DNA of 64,000 nt from Micromonospora inaquosa (lineage in GTDB: Bacteria; Actinomycetota; Actinomycetes; Mycobacteriales; Micromonosporaceae): contig NZ_QGSZ01000224.1 in NCBI RefSeq assembly GCF_003857055.1, positions 49,715 through 113,714 of the forward strand, in the 5' to 3' direction. Position 1 is the first letter of the stretch. Each line of letters begins with the position of its first letter. The notes below the pieces were generated by a model. It searched no databases and had not been told where the DNA came from. It was given only the letters and a program-made list of their open reading frames with translations. This document shows, piece by piece, positions 1 to 9,590 of the stretch. The translations under genes were made by a program, and so were the position numbers.

Positions 1-1755
1 CCCGAAGACCCAGATCCGGGAGGCCGAGCTGCCGTCCTCTCCGACGGGATGACCCTGATCGTCGACATCGATGGAGGACACGACAGGGCTGTCCGGCTTG
101 AATCGCCGGACCATGCCCCGCCGGGCCATCGCCCCGACCACGGTCGGGTCGTCCCGCAGGGATTTCAGGCGATCGGTGTAGCCCTGGTAGAGCCAGTCCG
201 CGCTGACCGTGCTGCGGACCGGAAACGCCGTCGAGGACAAGGCCCAGGTGCGACTGTCGTCATCCCAGCTCACCAGGGGATTCGGCCCCAGGGACATCGA
301 CACCACACCCGAGCGGAGCAGCGTCAGGATGTTGGCGGACCGCTCCTTCTCCGGGCCGATCACCAGGCGGTTGATCGCTTCGACGTGGTAGCGGTAGAAC
401 CGGTCGAGCGAGGCGTCCGTCAGTCCGCCGAATTCGATCGCGTACCTGATGGTGTCGCGGACCTCGCGACACATCTCGGTTGCCGCCTTGAAGGGGCTGC
501 CGTCGAATCCGCGGGCCGCGTTCGCTATGTCGGCCGCCATCCAGGACTCCAGCGATCGCTGGTACGTCTCGCCGTCGGCCGCCGCCGCGGAGTCCTGGGC
601 GCTCGGGGTCGGGCGCCCGTGGTAGGCCGCCTCGGCGTCGAATTCGGCCGGCCCGGGCAGCTCGGCGAGTTCGTCGAGGCGCCCCTCGACGGCGGCCGCG
701 CGCGCACGGAGAAGAAAGGCCTCCGCGTCCTGGGCACCCGCCTGTTGCAGGAGCGCCGCCCGCCGGTACGCCACCCGTAGTTCGAGCAGGAGCAGCGGCA
801 GAACATCGCGGTCGAAGTCCAGTTGCGGCGCCCGGGTGCGCAGCCCGTCGACCGCCGACCGCGTGAACGCGACCGGTTCGTACGACACGACTGACGACGG
901 CGCGGGTCGCGCGCGATACGGCAGGCCGGAGCGGGAGAACACGACGATGCGGGGCTCACGACCGCTCGCCACATACCGCTCGGGTAGGACCGTCCGGTCG
1001 AATCTGCCGCCCCGCCCCACCGTCAGCGCGAGGATCGCGTCCGTTGCCGTCAGACCGAGGCCCGCGATGGCGACGGTCTCGGACGGCTGTACGGATGCGA
1101 GTTGTCCAGGCAGCGGGTACGGCGAACCGATCAGTCGGTCGGCAGAGGCATCCTGATCGCGCTGCGGTTGGGAGGGGCGTTGGCCGACTGTCACGAAGAC
1201 GTGGTCCGCCTCGACGCGGTCACCGTTGTCGAGACAGAGGATCGAGGTGTCACCCTTCTGCTGGAGGTCCACCGCGTTGGACGCGTGCCCGATCAGGCGC
1301 ACGTTGTCCGGAGCGTTGTCCCGCAGATACTGGTGAAACCACAGCAGATACTCGCCGAAGACCCGCCGCGGCAGGTTGTCGTTCGGCCTCACCGAGCGCC
1401 CGTCGGCTCCTACCGTGAAGCCGTCGGCTGCCACCCGCATCCCGCGTTCCCGCGCCCACTCGAAGAGGTTCGGGCCGCGCATCGCGGGCGCGTGCGAGAC
1501 GGATCTGGCGGAGGGAAACATCGAGGCGTACGCGCACGCGTGATTGAGCAGAAGATAGTCCGGCTGATGAATGTCGTACTGCCGCGGCTGGGCCGGGTTG
1601 GAGTCCACGAGGTGCAGGTCGAACGTCAGATTCTGATCGGCGAGGGCCGCGTGGCTGATGAGACGCTCCAGAACACTGAGCCCTCGGACACCGAGGCCCA
1701 CGATCGCAACAGTGACCGATTTTCTCCGTTGGTCCGGCGCGTAGTACTCACCCAT
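1..1755 (-). CDS. FAD/NAD(P)-binding oxidoreductase, C-terminus cut by window edge
   Basis: The minus-strand frame is open from an ATG at 1755 to base 1 (585 codons) with no stop, so the gene continues outside the window. The start is supported by a GGAGGG ribosome site just upstream. The N-terminus has a dinucleotide-binding fold (VAIVGLGVRGLSVLERL, about residues 16-32). A second glycine-rich stretch (VAIAGLGLTATDAI, about residues 235-248) fits an NAD(P) site. This layout matches the FAD-NAD(P)-binding family often found in peptide and polyketide clusters. It is the last visible gene of the minus-strand operon carrying the NRPS, adenylation and thioesterase genes, so a tailoring oxidation is likely. 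The substrate is unknown. Confidence 0.75.
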   Translation of the reverse strand, partial: MGEYYAPDQRRKSVTVAIVGLGVRGLSVLERLISHAALADQNLTFDLHLVDSNPAQPRQYDIHQPDYLLLNHACAYASMFPSARSVSHAPAMRGPNLFEWARERGMRVAADGFTVGADGRSVRPNDNLPRRVFGEYLLWFHQYLRDNAPDNVRLIGHASNAVDLQQKGDTSILCLDNGDRVEADHVFVTVGQRPSQPQRDQDASADRLIGSPYPLPGQLASVQPSETVAIAGLGLTATDAILALTVGRGGRFDRTVLPERYVASGREPRIVVFSRSGLPYRARPAPSSVVSYEPVAFTRSAVDGLRTRAPQLDFDRDVLPLLLLELRVAYRRAALLQQAGAQDAEAFLLRARAAAVEGRLDELAELPGPAEFDAEAAYHGRPTPSAQDSAAAADGETYQRSLESWMAADIANAARGFDGSPFKAATEMCREVRDTIRYAIEFGGLTDASLDRFYRYHVEAINRLVIGPEKERSANILTLLRSGVVSMSLGPNPLVSWDDDSRTWALSSTAFPVRSTVSADWLYQGYTDRLKSLRDDPTVVGAMARRGMVRRFKPDSPVVSSIDVDDQGHPVGEDGSSASRIWVFG

Positions 1756-1896
1756 CGAAGACCCTCCAGGTAGGCAGTGATGGGCCAACGACCGCATACC
1801 GCACCGACGGCCCTCACTGACGATTTCAGTACCGCACGACCTGTCACACCTTCGCGATTGCCGCCGTCAGCTCCGCTGATCGCGGCAGAATCGTGA

Positions 1897-2670
1897 CTAC
1901 GTCCCCAGATCAGCGGCTATCCGCCCCAGCACCACCGGGGAGTTCTCGAAAATCGCGAAGTGATCGCCGTCCAGCACGAGCTGCGCGTACCGGTCGCTTG
2001 TCTCCTGCTCCCATCCGGCGACCTGGTCCGGTGCCGCGAAGTGGTCACGTGTGCTGGCGAAAGCCGTGATGGGGATTGGCAGGCGGGGTTCGGGGTGGTA
2101 GCTGTACATCTCGTTGACGTGGAAGTCGGCGACGAGCAGCGGCTGGATCAGCTCCAGCATGAACGGCTCCGCCAGGATCTCCTCGGGTGTCCCGCCGAGC
2201 CGGCGCAGCACCACCGCCAGCTCGTCCGCCGGCAGCCCGGCAAGCTCGGTCCTGATCATCGGCATGCTCGGCGGACGCCGGCCGGCGACGAAGAGGTGGA
2301 CCGGCAGCGGTCCGTTCAGACGACGGATCTCCCGCACAACCTCGAAGGCACACAGGGCGCCGGTGCTGTGGCCGAAGATGGCGTACGGCGGTCGCACCGT
2401 CCTGATCACCTCCGGGGCCAACTGCCGGGCCATCTCCACCGCCGACGTCAGCGGTTGTTCGGAGCGCCGGGTCTCCCGCCCGGGCGGTTGGACGGGGCAG
2501 CCGGCAATCGTCGCCGGCAAGCCGCGACCCCAGGCCCGGTAGACCGCCGCCCCCGCACCGGCGTGCGGCAGGCACAGCAGGCGGACCGAAGCCTCCTCTC
2601 CCGTCTCGAACGGGAACCACGGGTTTCTGGGACGTACCCGCCCGGTGCTCCGCCCCGCGCCGCTACGCAT
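1897..2670 (-). CDS. Type II thioesterase (editing thioesterase)
   Basis: This 257-aa alpha/beta hydrolase begins its fold with the LLCLPHAGAGA loop typical of type II thioesterases. It carries the nucleophile elbow GHSTG near residue 100 and a C-terminal GDHF histidine. In this family the enzyme hydrolyses stalled or wrongly primed acyl groups from carrier-protein phosphopantetheine arms. It lies 98 bases downstream of the stand-alone adenylation gene in the same operon. A general proofreading role for the split NRPS is therefore the simplest reading. The start is uncertain because the first 18 residues are low-complexity and no clear ribosome site is seen. Confidence 0.88.
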   Translation of the reverse strand: MRSGAGRSTGRVRPRNPWFPFETGEEASVRLLCLPHAGAGAAVYRAWGRGLPATIAGCPVQPPGRETRRSEQPLTSAVEMARQLAPEVIRTVRPPYAIFGHSTGALCAFEVVREIRRLNGPLPVHLFVAGRRPPSMPMIRTELAGLPADELAVVLRRLGGTPEEILAEPFMLELIQPLLVADFHVNEMYSYHPEPRLPIPITAFASTRDHFAAPDQVAGWEQETSDRYAQLVLDGDHFAIFENSPVVLGRIAADLGT

Positions 2671-2768
2671 GGCGAGGCCCGGCGGCGGCGGCAGCGGCAG
2701 CGGGAATGTCGGTGGCCTCGTCGGCGTCGAGCCTCGGGCGGGTGACCGCGAGCGAGGTGCCGTCCGCT

Positions 2769-4355
2769 TCAGCGCTCACGGCCGCGTCCCGATCTGACTC
2801 GACCGGCGGGCCGCGACTGCCGGGCGATCTCGTGCAGTGCCGCGCGGTCGACCTTGCCATTGGCGGTCACCGGATACTGCGCCAGGCCGCGGACGATCTG
2901 CGGCACCATGTACGCGGGCAGCAGTTGACGCAACTGGGCGTGCACGCCCAGGGGGTCGTCCTCCGGTGGCCCCGACGGATGCGCGTCCGATCTCGGGACC
3001 TGATACACCAGCGCCAACCGCCGTGGCAGGCCCTCCAGGTTGGTCATCGGGAAGGCGATGCAGTTCCGCACGCCCGGTAGCGAGCCGGCCACCGACTCGA
3101 TCTCGGCGAGCTCGATCCGTTGTCCGCTGATCTTGATCTGGCGATCACGCCGGCCGCGGTAGTGCAGGACACCGTCGTCGTCCCAGACCCCCATGTCGCC
3201 CGTGCGGTAGAGCCGCACCGGAAGCCCGTCGAGGTCGATAATCGGGAACTTTTCCAGGGTCAGCTCGGGCTGCCCGAGGTAGCCGGTCGCCAGGCCCTGG
3301 CCGGCGATGCACAGCTCGCCCTCCTGACCGGGTTCGCAGCGTTGATCGCTCTTGTCGAGCAGCACCACGCTCGTACCCTGCACCGGTGTGCCGACCGGGA
3401 TCCCCCCCGGCACGTCGCAGTCCGCGGGCACCAGCCGCCGGAGAGTTGTGATCATGCAGCTCTCGGCTGGTCCGTACGCGTTCCAGAGCGGGAGGTCGGG
3501 ATGGCGGCTGAGGAAAGCGCGCATGTGCTCCGGCGACGCCTTCTCGCCACCGGTGTAGACGCGGGCGAGGCCGCCGAAGCAGTCCGGGGCCTCGTCGACG
3601 AACATGTTGAACACGGACGTGGTGATCCACAGCGTGTCGACGCCGTGCCTCGACACGATCTGGCGCAGCGTGTCGGGTAGCAGGTAGTTCTCCGGGATCA
3701 ACACCACAGTGCCGCCCGTCGTGAGCTGCCCCCACAGCTCGAAGGCGTACATGTCCCAGGCCAGCGCCGCTACCTGCGGGGTCGTGTGGCCAGGCCCAAA
3801 ACCGTCGAGGCCCGGGGAACCGAAGAGCCGGGTCACCGCCTGGTGCGGCGACAACACACCCTTCGGTACGCCCGTCGTGCCGGACGTGAAGAAGACGGTC
3901 GCCGGCGCGTCCGGTGGCACCGGTGCCGGGTGGAACGGTCGTGCGCGCCGGGCCGCGCCGTCGATGCCGCCATCCGACGGTTGGTAGCGGTCGAACCGGC
4001 CGTCCCACTGGTTGTCCGTGCTGATGACCACCGCGGGCGCGATGAGGTCGAGGATGATCCTCTGCCGCTCCACCGGCCAGTTCGGGTCGAGATTCGTGTA
4101 GGCCGCCCCCGTCTTGAGCACACCCAACTGGAGCGCCACCATGTCCGGCGACCGATCCAACAGAATCGGCACGACCTGCCCCGGCCGGACACCGCGATCA
4201 TGCAGGTCGACGGCGTAGTCGTTCGCGGCCGCGTCGAGCGTGCCGTAGCTGATCCTCCGGTCGTGCCAGACGAGTGCGGTGGCGTCCGGGTCACGCGCGG
4301 CCTGCCCGGCCACGGCGGCGTGGATCAGCGGCTGAGGGCTGGGATGACCGGTCAT
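2769..4355 (-). CDS. Stand-alone NRPS adenylation domain
   Basis: The 528-aa protein is one complete adenylation domain with no carrier domain. Core motifs are all present: FFTSGTTGVPKG (A3), WDMYAFELW (A4), NAYGPAES (A5), GELCIAGQGLATGYLG (A6), YRTGD (A7), GRRDRQIKISGQRIE (A8) and the C-terminal NGKVDR lysine (A10). It should activate an amino or aryl acid as the adenylate and load a carrier in trans. Eye alignment gives pocket residues D-M-F-W-Y-G-A-M-I-K; I do not recognise a substrate for this code. Its start overlaps the stop of a 24-aa ORF (ATGA). Upstream is an NRPS with a broken adenylation domain, so this enzyme probably supplies the missing activity. Confidence 0.9.
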   Translation of the reverse strand: MTGHPSPQPLIHAAVAGQAARDPDATALVWHDRRISYGTLDAAANDYAVDLHDRGVRPGQVVPILLDRSPDMVALQLGVLKTGAAYTNLDPNWPVERQRIILDLIAPAVVISTDNQWDGRFDRYQPSDGGIDGAARRARPFHPAPVPPDAPATVFFTSGTTGVPKGVLSPHQAVTRLFGSPGLDGFGPGHTTPQVAALAWDMYAFELWGQLTTGGTVVLIPENYLLPDTLRQIVSRHGVDTLWITTSVFNMFVDEAPDCFGGLARVYTGGEKASPEHMRAFLSRHPDLPLWNAYGPAESCMITTLRRLVPADCDVPGGIPVGTPVQGTSVVLLDKSDQRCEPGQEGELCIAGQGLATGYLGQPELTLEKFPIIDLDGLPVRLYRTGDMGVWDDDGVLHYRGRRDRQIKISGQRIELAEIESVAGSLPGVRNCIAFPMTNLEGLPRRLALVYQVPRSDAHPSGPPEDDPLGVHAQLRQLLPAYMVPQIVRGLAQYPVTANGKVDRAALHEIARQSRPAGRVRSGRGRER

Positions 4356-4426
4356 GCGTCGGCTGCCAGCTCTGGGCGCCAGCCGCGTCCGTCACGGTCA
4401 ACGAACTGTTCCGGATATCTGCTCAT
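4352..4426 (-). CDS. 24-aa ORF translationally coupled to the adenylation gene
   Basis: An ATG at 4426 follows a strong GGAGGAACCCC ribosome site and opens a 24-codon frame (starts MSRYPEQFVDRDGRG). Its TGA overlaps the ATG of the adenylation gene as ATGA. The adenylation gene has no good ribosome site of its own, so ribosomes terminating here could re-initiate on it. The peptide is far too short and lacks the conserved tryptophans of an MbtH-like protein. It may be only a coupling leader. It could also be the remnant of a longer gene. No function is claimed. Confidence 0.4.
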   Translation of the reverse strand: MSRYPEQFVDRDGRGWRPELAADA

Positions 4427-4522
4427 GGGGTTCCTCCGAGATAGGGGCGCGAATCTGCGCTTCGGCAAACGACAGCGAGAGGTGCTTCCATCCGTCATCG
4501 TCGGAAGGCGCCCCCGCCGGTG

Positions 4523-7500
4523 CTACTCACCCGTTGCGGCCGGCCCGACCCGCTCGCCAGTGGAAACATCGCCCAGGTATTCGTTGACGGCGCCGACCGA
4601 GGGGTTGCTGAAGAACTGTTTGAGAGACAGCTCCACGCCGAAGCGCTCGGTGATCTTCGCGAGGAGAACCGCTGCCAGCAGAGAGTGGCCGCCCAGATCG
4701 AAGAAGCTGTCCCCGACTCCCACCTGGTCGACACCCAGCACCTGCGCGAACAACTCACACAGACGCTCCTCCTGCGGCGACGCCACCCCGTCACGAACTG
4801 GAGCGCCGGAGTCCGGAGACGGTGACGTCAGCTCGTCCAGTTGCCCCGCGAACTCCAGGGTCCCGTCCGGACGCCACCGCACCAGGTCGCCGGTCCGGTA
4901 CATCCGCTCACCCACACCGAACGGGCACGCCACGAACTGCTGGGCCGTCCGCCCTGCCTGGCCCAGATATCCTCGCGCCAGCCCCGCACCCGCCACGTAC
5001 AGCTCTCCGAAAACACCCGGCGGGACCGGCCGCAAGAGGCTGTCGAGCACGAAGACGCGCGTGTTCCAGATCGGACGTCCCATCGGCACGACAGCACCCG
5101 ACTCATCGCCGACGCGGTGCGCGACGCTGCCGATGGTGCATTCCTCCGCTCCGTACTCCCGGTGGATCTCCGCACCGCCGTGTGACCAGTCGCGCGCCAC
5201 CGAGGTGGGAAGTGTCTCGCCACCGATGACCAGCACCGTCTTTCGGTCCGCCGCCCGGTCCTCGTGCCCGGCCATTGCCCGCAGATCCGACGGCTTCAGC
5301 CGCACGGGAGCCACCGGGCCGGCCGCGCCGTCCAGGAAGGCGGTCAGCGGCTCGCCGCCGACACCCTCCGGAATCAGCACGACCGTGCCCCCGGCCAGCA
5401 ACGGCAAAAGGATCGAACTGATGGCGAGGCCGGACGACAACCCGGGGCGAACCGGGGCCGCGCTTTCCCCGTCGACCCGATAGGTGGCGCTCGCCCAGGC
5501 GCAGTAGTTGATGACGCCCCGATGGGTGACGGTAACGCCCGCAGGGGCACCCGCCACGTCAGAGGTGTAGACCACGTACGCCGGGTGGGTGGGCCGCAGC
5601 GCGGCGGTCCGCTCGTCGTCGCAGAGGGCAGTCCCCGGCACACTCGTCAGGGCGTCGCGCGTACCGGCGGCATCCAGGATCATGACCGGGGGGCCACCGG
5701 CCGCGGGCAGCCCGGCAGCAGTGGCGTGGGCATCGGTGATCACCACCGTCGGGCGAGCGTCAGTGAACATGAACTCGACCTCGCCGGCGGGCTGGTCCGG
5801 GTCGACCGGCAGGTGGGCCGCACCGGCCTTCAACACCGCCAGCAGCGCGATGACCAGAAGCTCACCGTGCGGCAGTGCGATCGCCACCGACTTCTCCGGG
5901 CCGGCGCCGAGAGCGACCAGATGGCGAGCGAGCTGGTTGGCCCGGTGGTCCAGCTCGGCGTAGGAGAGCTGGTTCCCGCCGCAGACCACCGCCGTGGCAT
6001 CCGGCGTCCGGGCCGCCTGCTGTTGGAACAGCTGCGGCAGGGTGAGCCCGGGCACCGCCCGGCCGGTGTCGTTCCAGTCGTGCAGGATCCGCTGCCGCTC
6101 GTCATCCGCCAGCACCTCGTATTCGCCGACCGGGCGGGACGGGTCGTCGACGACCTGGCGCAGCAGTCGCGTGAGTCGTTCGGCGAGAGCCTCGACGGTC
6201 GATTCGTCGAAGAGGTCCTGCGCGTACTCGAAGGTGCCCCGGATACCCGCGGGCGAGCCGTCGGCGTCGTACAGCGGGCGGACGAAGAGCGACAGGTCGA
6301 ACTTGGTCGTCTCGTGACCGAGCGGCGTGGGCTCGATCCGCAGGCCGGGCAGCTCCCACCTGCCGGTGGCCGCGTTGTCGGAGACGAGCATCACCTGGAA
6401 CAACGAATGCCGGGACACCGAGCGGGCCGGATTGAGGATCTCGACCAGGCGCTCGAACGGCACGTCCTGGTTGGAGTAGGCGGCGAGGTCGGTCTCGCGG
6501 ATGCGGGCCAGCAGATCGGCGAAGGTCGGGTCGCCGCTCAGGTCGGCTCGCAGCACGAGGGTGTTGACGAAGAACCCGACCAGATCGTGGACCGCCTCGT
6601 CGGAGCGGCCGGCAACCGGCGTGCCGATCGGGATGTCGGTGCCCGCGCCGCAGCGGGACAGCAGCGCCGCCAGCCCGGCATGGAGCACCATGAACAGGGT
6701 CGTCCTGTGTTGGCGCGCCAACGTTGCCAGGTCGCTGTGCAGTTGCGCGTCCAGTGTCACCACGACCATGCCACCGTGGTCGGTCGGTTCGACCGGCCGC
6801 GGGCGGTCGTACGGGAGTGCCAGTTCGTCGGGCAGGTCACGCAGAGCCGACGTCCAGTAGTTCACCTGTCCGGACAACATGCTGCTCGCCTCACCGCTGT
6901 CGCCGAGCAGGCCGCGCTCCCACAGGGTGTAGTCCGCGTACTGCACCGGCAGCTCTGGCCACCCTGGCGCGTGGCCGCCCGTCCGGGCCCGGTACGCCTC
7001 GGCCAGATCGCGCACCAGGATGCCCATCGACCATCCGTCACAGGCGGTGTGATGGGTCATCAGCAACAGCACATGCTCCTGCGGTGCCAGCCGGAACAAC
7101 CAGGCCCGGACCGGCAGCTGGGTCGCCAGGTCGAAGACGTGTCGTGCCGCCTGCTCCAGAAGGCTGGGCAGGGTCGCCTGGTCCGTCTCCACCACCGTCA
7201 GTTCCGGCGCCGCCTCGGCGGCGTCCACGATCTGCTGGTACGGCTGACCGGCCACCACCGGAAAGATCGTCCGCAGCGACTCATGTCGCCGGACCACGTC
7301 CCGCAGCGCCGACTCCAGTGCGCCCACATCCGGCGAGCCCTCAAGCCGCCAGGCGAACGGCATGTTGTAGACCGGGCTCGGCCCGCTGAGCCGGTCCAGG
7401 AACCACAGTCGCCGCTGAGCGAACGACAGCGGCAGACGCTCCGGCCGCGCCGTGGCCACCAGCCGGGGCCGGGAATTGCCGGCCCCGTCCAGGGCTCTGG

Positions 7501-7747
7501 CCAGCTGCGCGACGGTCGGATTCGAGAACAGCGTACGGACCGCGACCTCCACGCCGAGCACCGCGCGGATGCGGCTGATCAGCCGGATGGCCCGAAGGGA
7601 CTGGCCGCCCAGGTCGAAGAAGCTGTCCTCGACCCTCACCCGGTCGACGCCCAGCACCTGCGCGAACAACCCGCACAGGATCTCCTCCCGCGCGGTGGTC
7701 AGGTCCCCCAGTACGCCACCGGCGTCGAAGCGATTTGCCATGCTCAT
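4523..7747 (-). CDS. NRPS, T-C-A*-T with a degenerate adenylation domain
   Basis: This 1074-aa protein reads carrier (DLGGQS, Ser50), condensation ([11 protein letters not shown], about residue 232, intact), adenylation-like region (about 530-980) and carrier (DLGGHS, Ser1022). The adenylation region is broken. A3 reads [10 protein letters not shown] instead of SGTTGxPKG, A4 is unrecognisable, and A5 is REYGAEE. After the normal [16 protein letters not shown] and YRTGDLVRW motifs the sequence jumps into the next carrier, so A8-A10 and the catalytic lysine are missing. The reading frame is continuous, so this is not a simple frameshift. The carriers probably need loading in trans by the adenylation enzyme encoded downstream. 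The ATG at 7747 was chosen for an AGGA five bases upstream; a GTG at 7786 is possible. Confidence 0.9.
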   Translation of the reverse strand: MSMANRFDAGGVLGDLTTAREEILCGLFAQVLGVDRVRVEDSFFDLGGQSLRAIRLISRIRAVLGVEVAVRTLFSNPTVAQLARALDGAGNSRPRLVATARPERLPLSFAQRRLWFLDRLSGPSPVYNMPFAWRLEGSPDVGALESALRDVVRRHESLRTIFPVVAGQPYQQIVDAAEAAPELTVVETDQATLPSLLEQAARHVFDLATQLPVRAWLFRLAPQEHVLLLMTHHTACDGWSMGILVRDLAEAYRARTGGHAPGWPELPVQYADYTLWERGLLGDSGEASSMLSGQVNYWTSALRDLPDELALPYDRPRPVEPTDHGGMVVVTLDAQLHSDLATLARQHRTTLFMVLHAGLAALLSRCGAGTDIPIGTPVAGRSDEAVHDLVGFFVNTLVLRADLSGDPTFADLLARIRETDLAAYSNQDVPFERLVEILNPARSVSRHSLFQVMLVSDNAATGRWELPGLRIEPTPLGHETTKFDLSLFVRPLYDADGSPAGIRGTFEYAQDLFDESTVEALAERLTRLLRQVVDDPSRPVGEYEVLADDERQRILHDWNDTGRAVPGLTLPQLFQQQAARTPDATAVVCGGNQLSYAELDHRANQLARHLVALGAGPEKSVAIALPHGELLVIALLAVLKAGAAHLPVDPDQPAGEVEFMFTDARPTVVITDAHATAAGLPAAGGPPVMILDAAGTRDALTSVPGTALCDDERTAALRPTHPAYVVYTSDVAGAPAGVTVTHRGVINYCAWASATYRVDGESAAPVRPGLSSGLAISSILLPLLAGGTVVLIPEGVGGEPLTAFLDGAAGPVAPVRLKPSDLRAMAGHEDRAADRKTVLVIGGETLPTSVARDWSHGGAEIHREYGAEECTIGSVAHRVGDESGAVVPMGRPIWNTRVFVLDSLLRPVPPGVFGELYVAGAGLARGYLGQAGRTAQQFVACPFGVGERMYRTGDLVRWRPDGTLEFAGQLDELTSPSPDSGAPVRDGVASPQEERLCELFAQVLGVDQVGVGDSFFDLGGHSLLAAVLLAKITERFGVELSLKQFFSNPSVGAVNEYLGDVSTGERVGPAATGE

Positions 7748-8102
7748 TCCCATCCTGGCTGGAACGAATCGATCCGCGCCGGCCACGCCATAGGTGGAAT
7801 CAGCTGCCCGCTCATCGCGCGCAGCACTCTGGGAGCGTCACAGCCGCGCTACCGACGGCCATCTCCGCTCTTGCTCGACGACCGCCGTGCCGACCACTGT
7901 GGTGGGAAGCGTGGCCGGGCAGCGTGGCCGGGCAGCGTGGCCGGGCAGCGTGGCCGGGCAGCGTGGCCGGGCAGCGTGGCCGGGCAGCAAGCGCGAAGAC
8001 GCGGCAAGCCGGCCGACCTGGAAATGTCGGCATAGCCGCTGATTCCGATATCGGCCCCGATGACGCAGCGCGGCCGCGGGACGCCTGCTAAGGAGAAACT
8101 CG
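7748..8102. promoter_or_regulatory. Divergent promoter region between two operons
   Basis: This 355-base non-coding stretch separates the minus-strand NRPS operon from the plus-strand tailoring operon, so it must hold promoters for both directions. It contains the six-copy 13-base repeat at 7911-7988. A good ribosome site (AAGGAGAAACTCG) precedes the plus-strand ATG at 8103. No confident -35/-10 pair was assigned. Long antisense frames crossing the region are repeat-driven. Confidence 0.6.
7911..7988. repeat. Six perfect tandem copies of a 13-bp unit
   Basis: The unit gtggccgggcagc is repeated six times without a mismatch (78 bases). It lies midway between the divergent NRPS and flavin monooxygenase genes. 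The 13-base period is not a multiple of three and all frames are non-coding, so selection for protein is not the cause. It may be a replication-slippage minisatellite or an array of binding sites. Confidence 0.95.
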
Positions 8103-9284
8103 ATGGAGATTACGCAAGCGCCGCCCAGGGACGAGCTGGTCCGTCGCGCCTCTGAGCTTGTCCCGCTGCTGCGGGACAAGGCCGTCTGGATGGAGGAGAA
8201 CCGACGGATCCACGACGACGTCGTCGACGCGATCACCGACGCCGGCATCCTGAAGATGCGGGTCCCGGTGCGCTACGGCGGCTACGAGTCGGACATGCGA
8301 ACTGTCGTGGATGTCGTGGCGGAGCTCGGACGCGGCGACGGCTCGACCGCGTGGACGGTCGCGGTGTGGTCGATCAGCACCTGGATGACGGGGCTGTTCC
8401 CCGACGAGGTGCAGGACGAGGTGTTCGCAACCCCGGACGTGCGCATCAGCGGAATTCTCAGCCCCGGCGCGGTGGCCGTTCCGACCGAGGGCGGCTTCGT
8501 CATCAACGGTCGGTGGTCGTTCAACACCGGGGCCCAGCAGAGTACCTGGAACACGAACGCCGCTGTCACGCCGACCGGGGACGGCGGCTTCGCACCGATC
8601 ATGGCGGCCATCCCGATCGCCGACCTGGAGATCGTCGACGACTGGCACACCTCGGGGCTGCGCGGCTCCGGCAGCATCACCACGATCGCGAAGGACGTCT
8701 TCATCCCGGCCGAGCGGGTCCTCCAGATGGGGCCGGTGCTGCAGGGTCAGCACCAGTCCCGACTGAACGCCGACGCGAGGATTTTCAAGGCCCCCTTCAT
8801 GCCGACCGCGTGCGCCACCATCAGCGCGCCGGCCCTTGGCCTTGCCAGGGCGGCGAAGGACGCCTTCCTCGAGCGACTGCCCGGCCGGAAGATCACCTAC
8901 ACCGCCTACGAGAACCAGGCCGAGGCACCGGTCACCCACCTGGAGGTCGCCGAGGCGATCACCAACATCGACGAGGTCGGTTTCCACGCCCACCGCGCGG
9001 CCGACATGATCGACAGCAAGGGCCAGGCGGGCGAGCCGTGGACGCTCGCGGAGCGGGCCCGTGTACGGCTCGACCTGGGTGCCGCCTGCCAGCGGGCCAA
9101 GGAGGCGGTCGACATCCTGCACGGCGCGAGCGGCGGTTCGTCCATTCACACGGACGTGCCGATCCAGCGCATCCAGCGGGACGTGCAGGCGCTCAACCTG
9201 CACGCCATCCTGCACCCGAAGACCAACCTGGAGCTGTACGGCCGGATTGTCTGCGGACTGGACAGCAACACGCCCTTCGTCTGA
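8103..9284 (+). CDS. Acyl-CoA-dehydrogenase-fold flavin monooxygenase (group D)
   Basis: This 393-aa protein has the acyl-CoA dehydrogenase fold throughout: an N-terminal helical domain (VPVRYGGYESD near 55), a central beta domain (INGRWSFNTGAQQ, SGLRGSGS) and a C-terminal helical domain. In this family the HsaA/SgcC-like members are two-component monooxygenases that use reduced flavin from a partner reductase to hydroxylate phenols, often carrier-bound. Neighbouring Dpg genes suggest a phenolic substrate. No reductase lies next to it; the nearest recognisable one is at 46434-47015. A true dehydrogenase role is possible but less likely given the context. A paralogue is at 18572-19807. Confidence 0.8.
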   Translation: MEITQAPPRDELVRRASELVPLLRDKAVWMEENRRIHDDVVDAITDAGILKMRVPVRYGGYESDMRTVVDVVAELGRGDGSTAWTVAVWSISTWMTGLFPDEVQDEVFATPDVRISGILSPGAVAVPTEGGFVINGRWSFNTGAQQSTWNTNAAVTPTGDGGFAPIMAAIPIADLEIVDDWHTSGLRGSGSITTIAKDVFIPAERVLQMGPVLQGQHQSRLNADARIFKAPFMPTACATISAPALGLARAAKDAFLERLPGRKITYTAYENQAEAPVTHLEVAEAITNIDEVGFHAHRAADMIDSKGQAGEPWTLAERARVRLDLGAACQRAKEAVDILHGASGGSSIHTDVPIQRIQRDVQALNLHAILHPKTNLELYGRIVCGLDSNTPFV

Positions 9285-9590
9285 CCGTCGCGTTCACCGG
9301 GGCCCGCACAGGGTGGCCGGTGACCGCAACCAGGAGCACCGCTCCGGAGTGCCGTCCGCAGCTCACCCATGAGGCCGGCGGATCAACCGTGGACAGCGGA
9401 CGGCCTCCGGAGGCGTTCCCCGGCTCGGCCAGCCCAGTGTGCGTTTCCCGGGACTTGGGTCCGACGGTGGCTGGTCGACGATCCGGTGTCCCAGGCGTGC
9501 TCGACCCGCCGCTGGGAGCCGGCTGGGGACTTCATTCATCAGGATCGGCCGCCTCAACCGGCCGGTCATACTCGGAAAGGCGTCGTCGTG
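9285..9590. other. Intergenic region
   Basis: 306 bases between the flavin monooxygenase and the alcohol dehydrogenase. No gene, strong hairpin or repeat is evident. A GGAAAGG ribosome site lies at its end. Both genes read in the same direction and may or may not share a transcript. Confidence 0.5.

Noticed and set aside
4352..4426. MbtH-like protein.
   Set aside because: Only 24 codons and none of the conserved tryptophan motifs.
4523..6090. Broken adenylation domain caused by a sequencing frameshift.
   Set aside because: The frame is continuous from the condensation domain through motifs A6 and A7 into an intact carrier. Losses are substitutions and a clean in-frame deletion.
7911..7988. 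CRISPR array.
   Set aside because: The repeats are 13 bases, contiguous and without spacers, and no cas genes are present.
5264..8035. A 923-codon plus-strand frame opposite the first NRPS.
   Set aside because: It is antisense to clear condensation and carrier motifs and runs through the non-coding 13-bp repeat; no motif is present in its translation.
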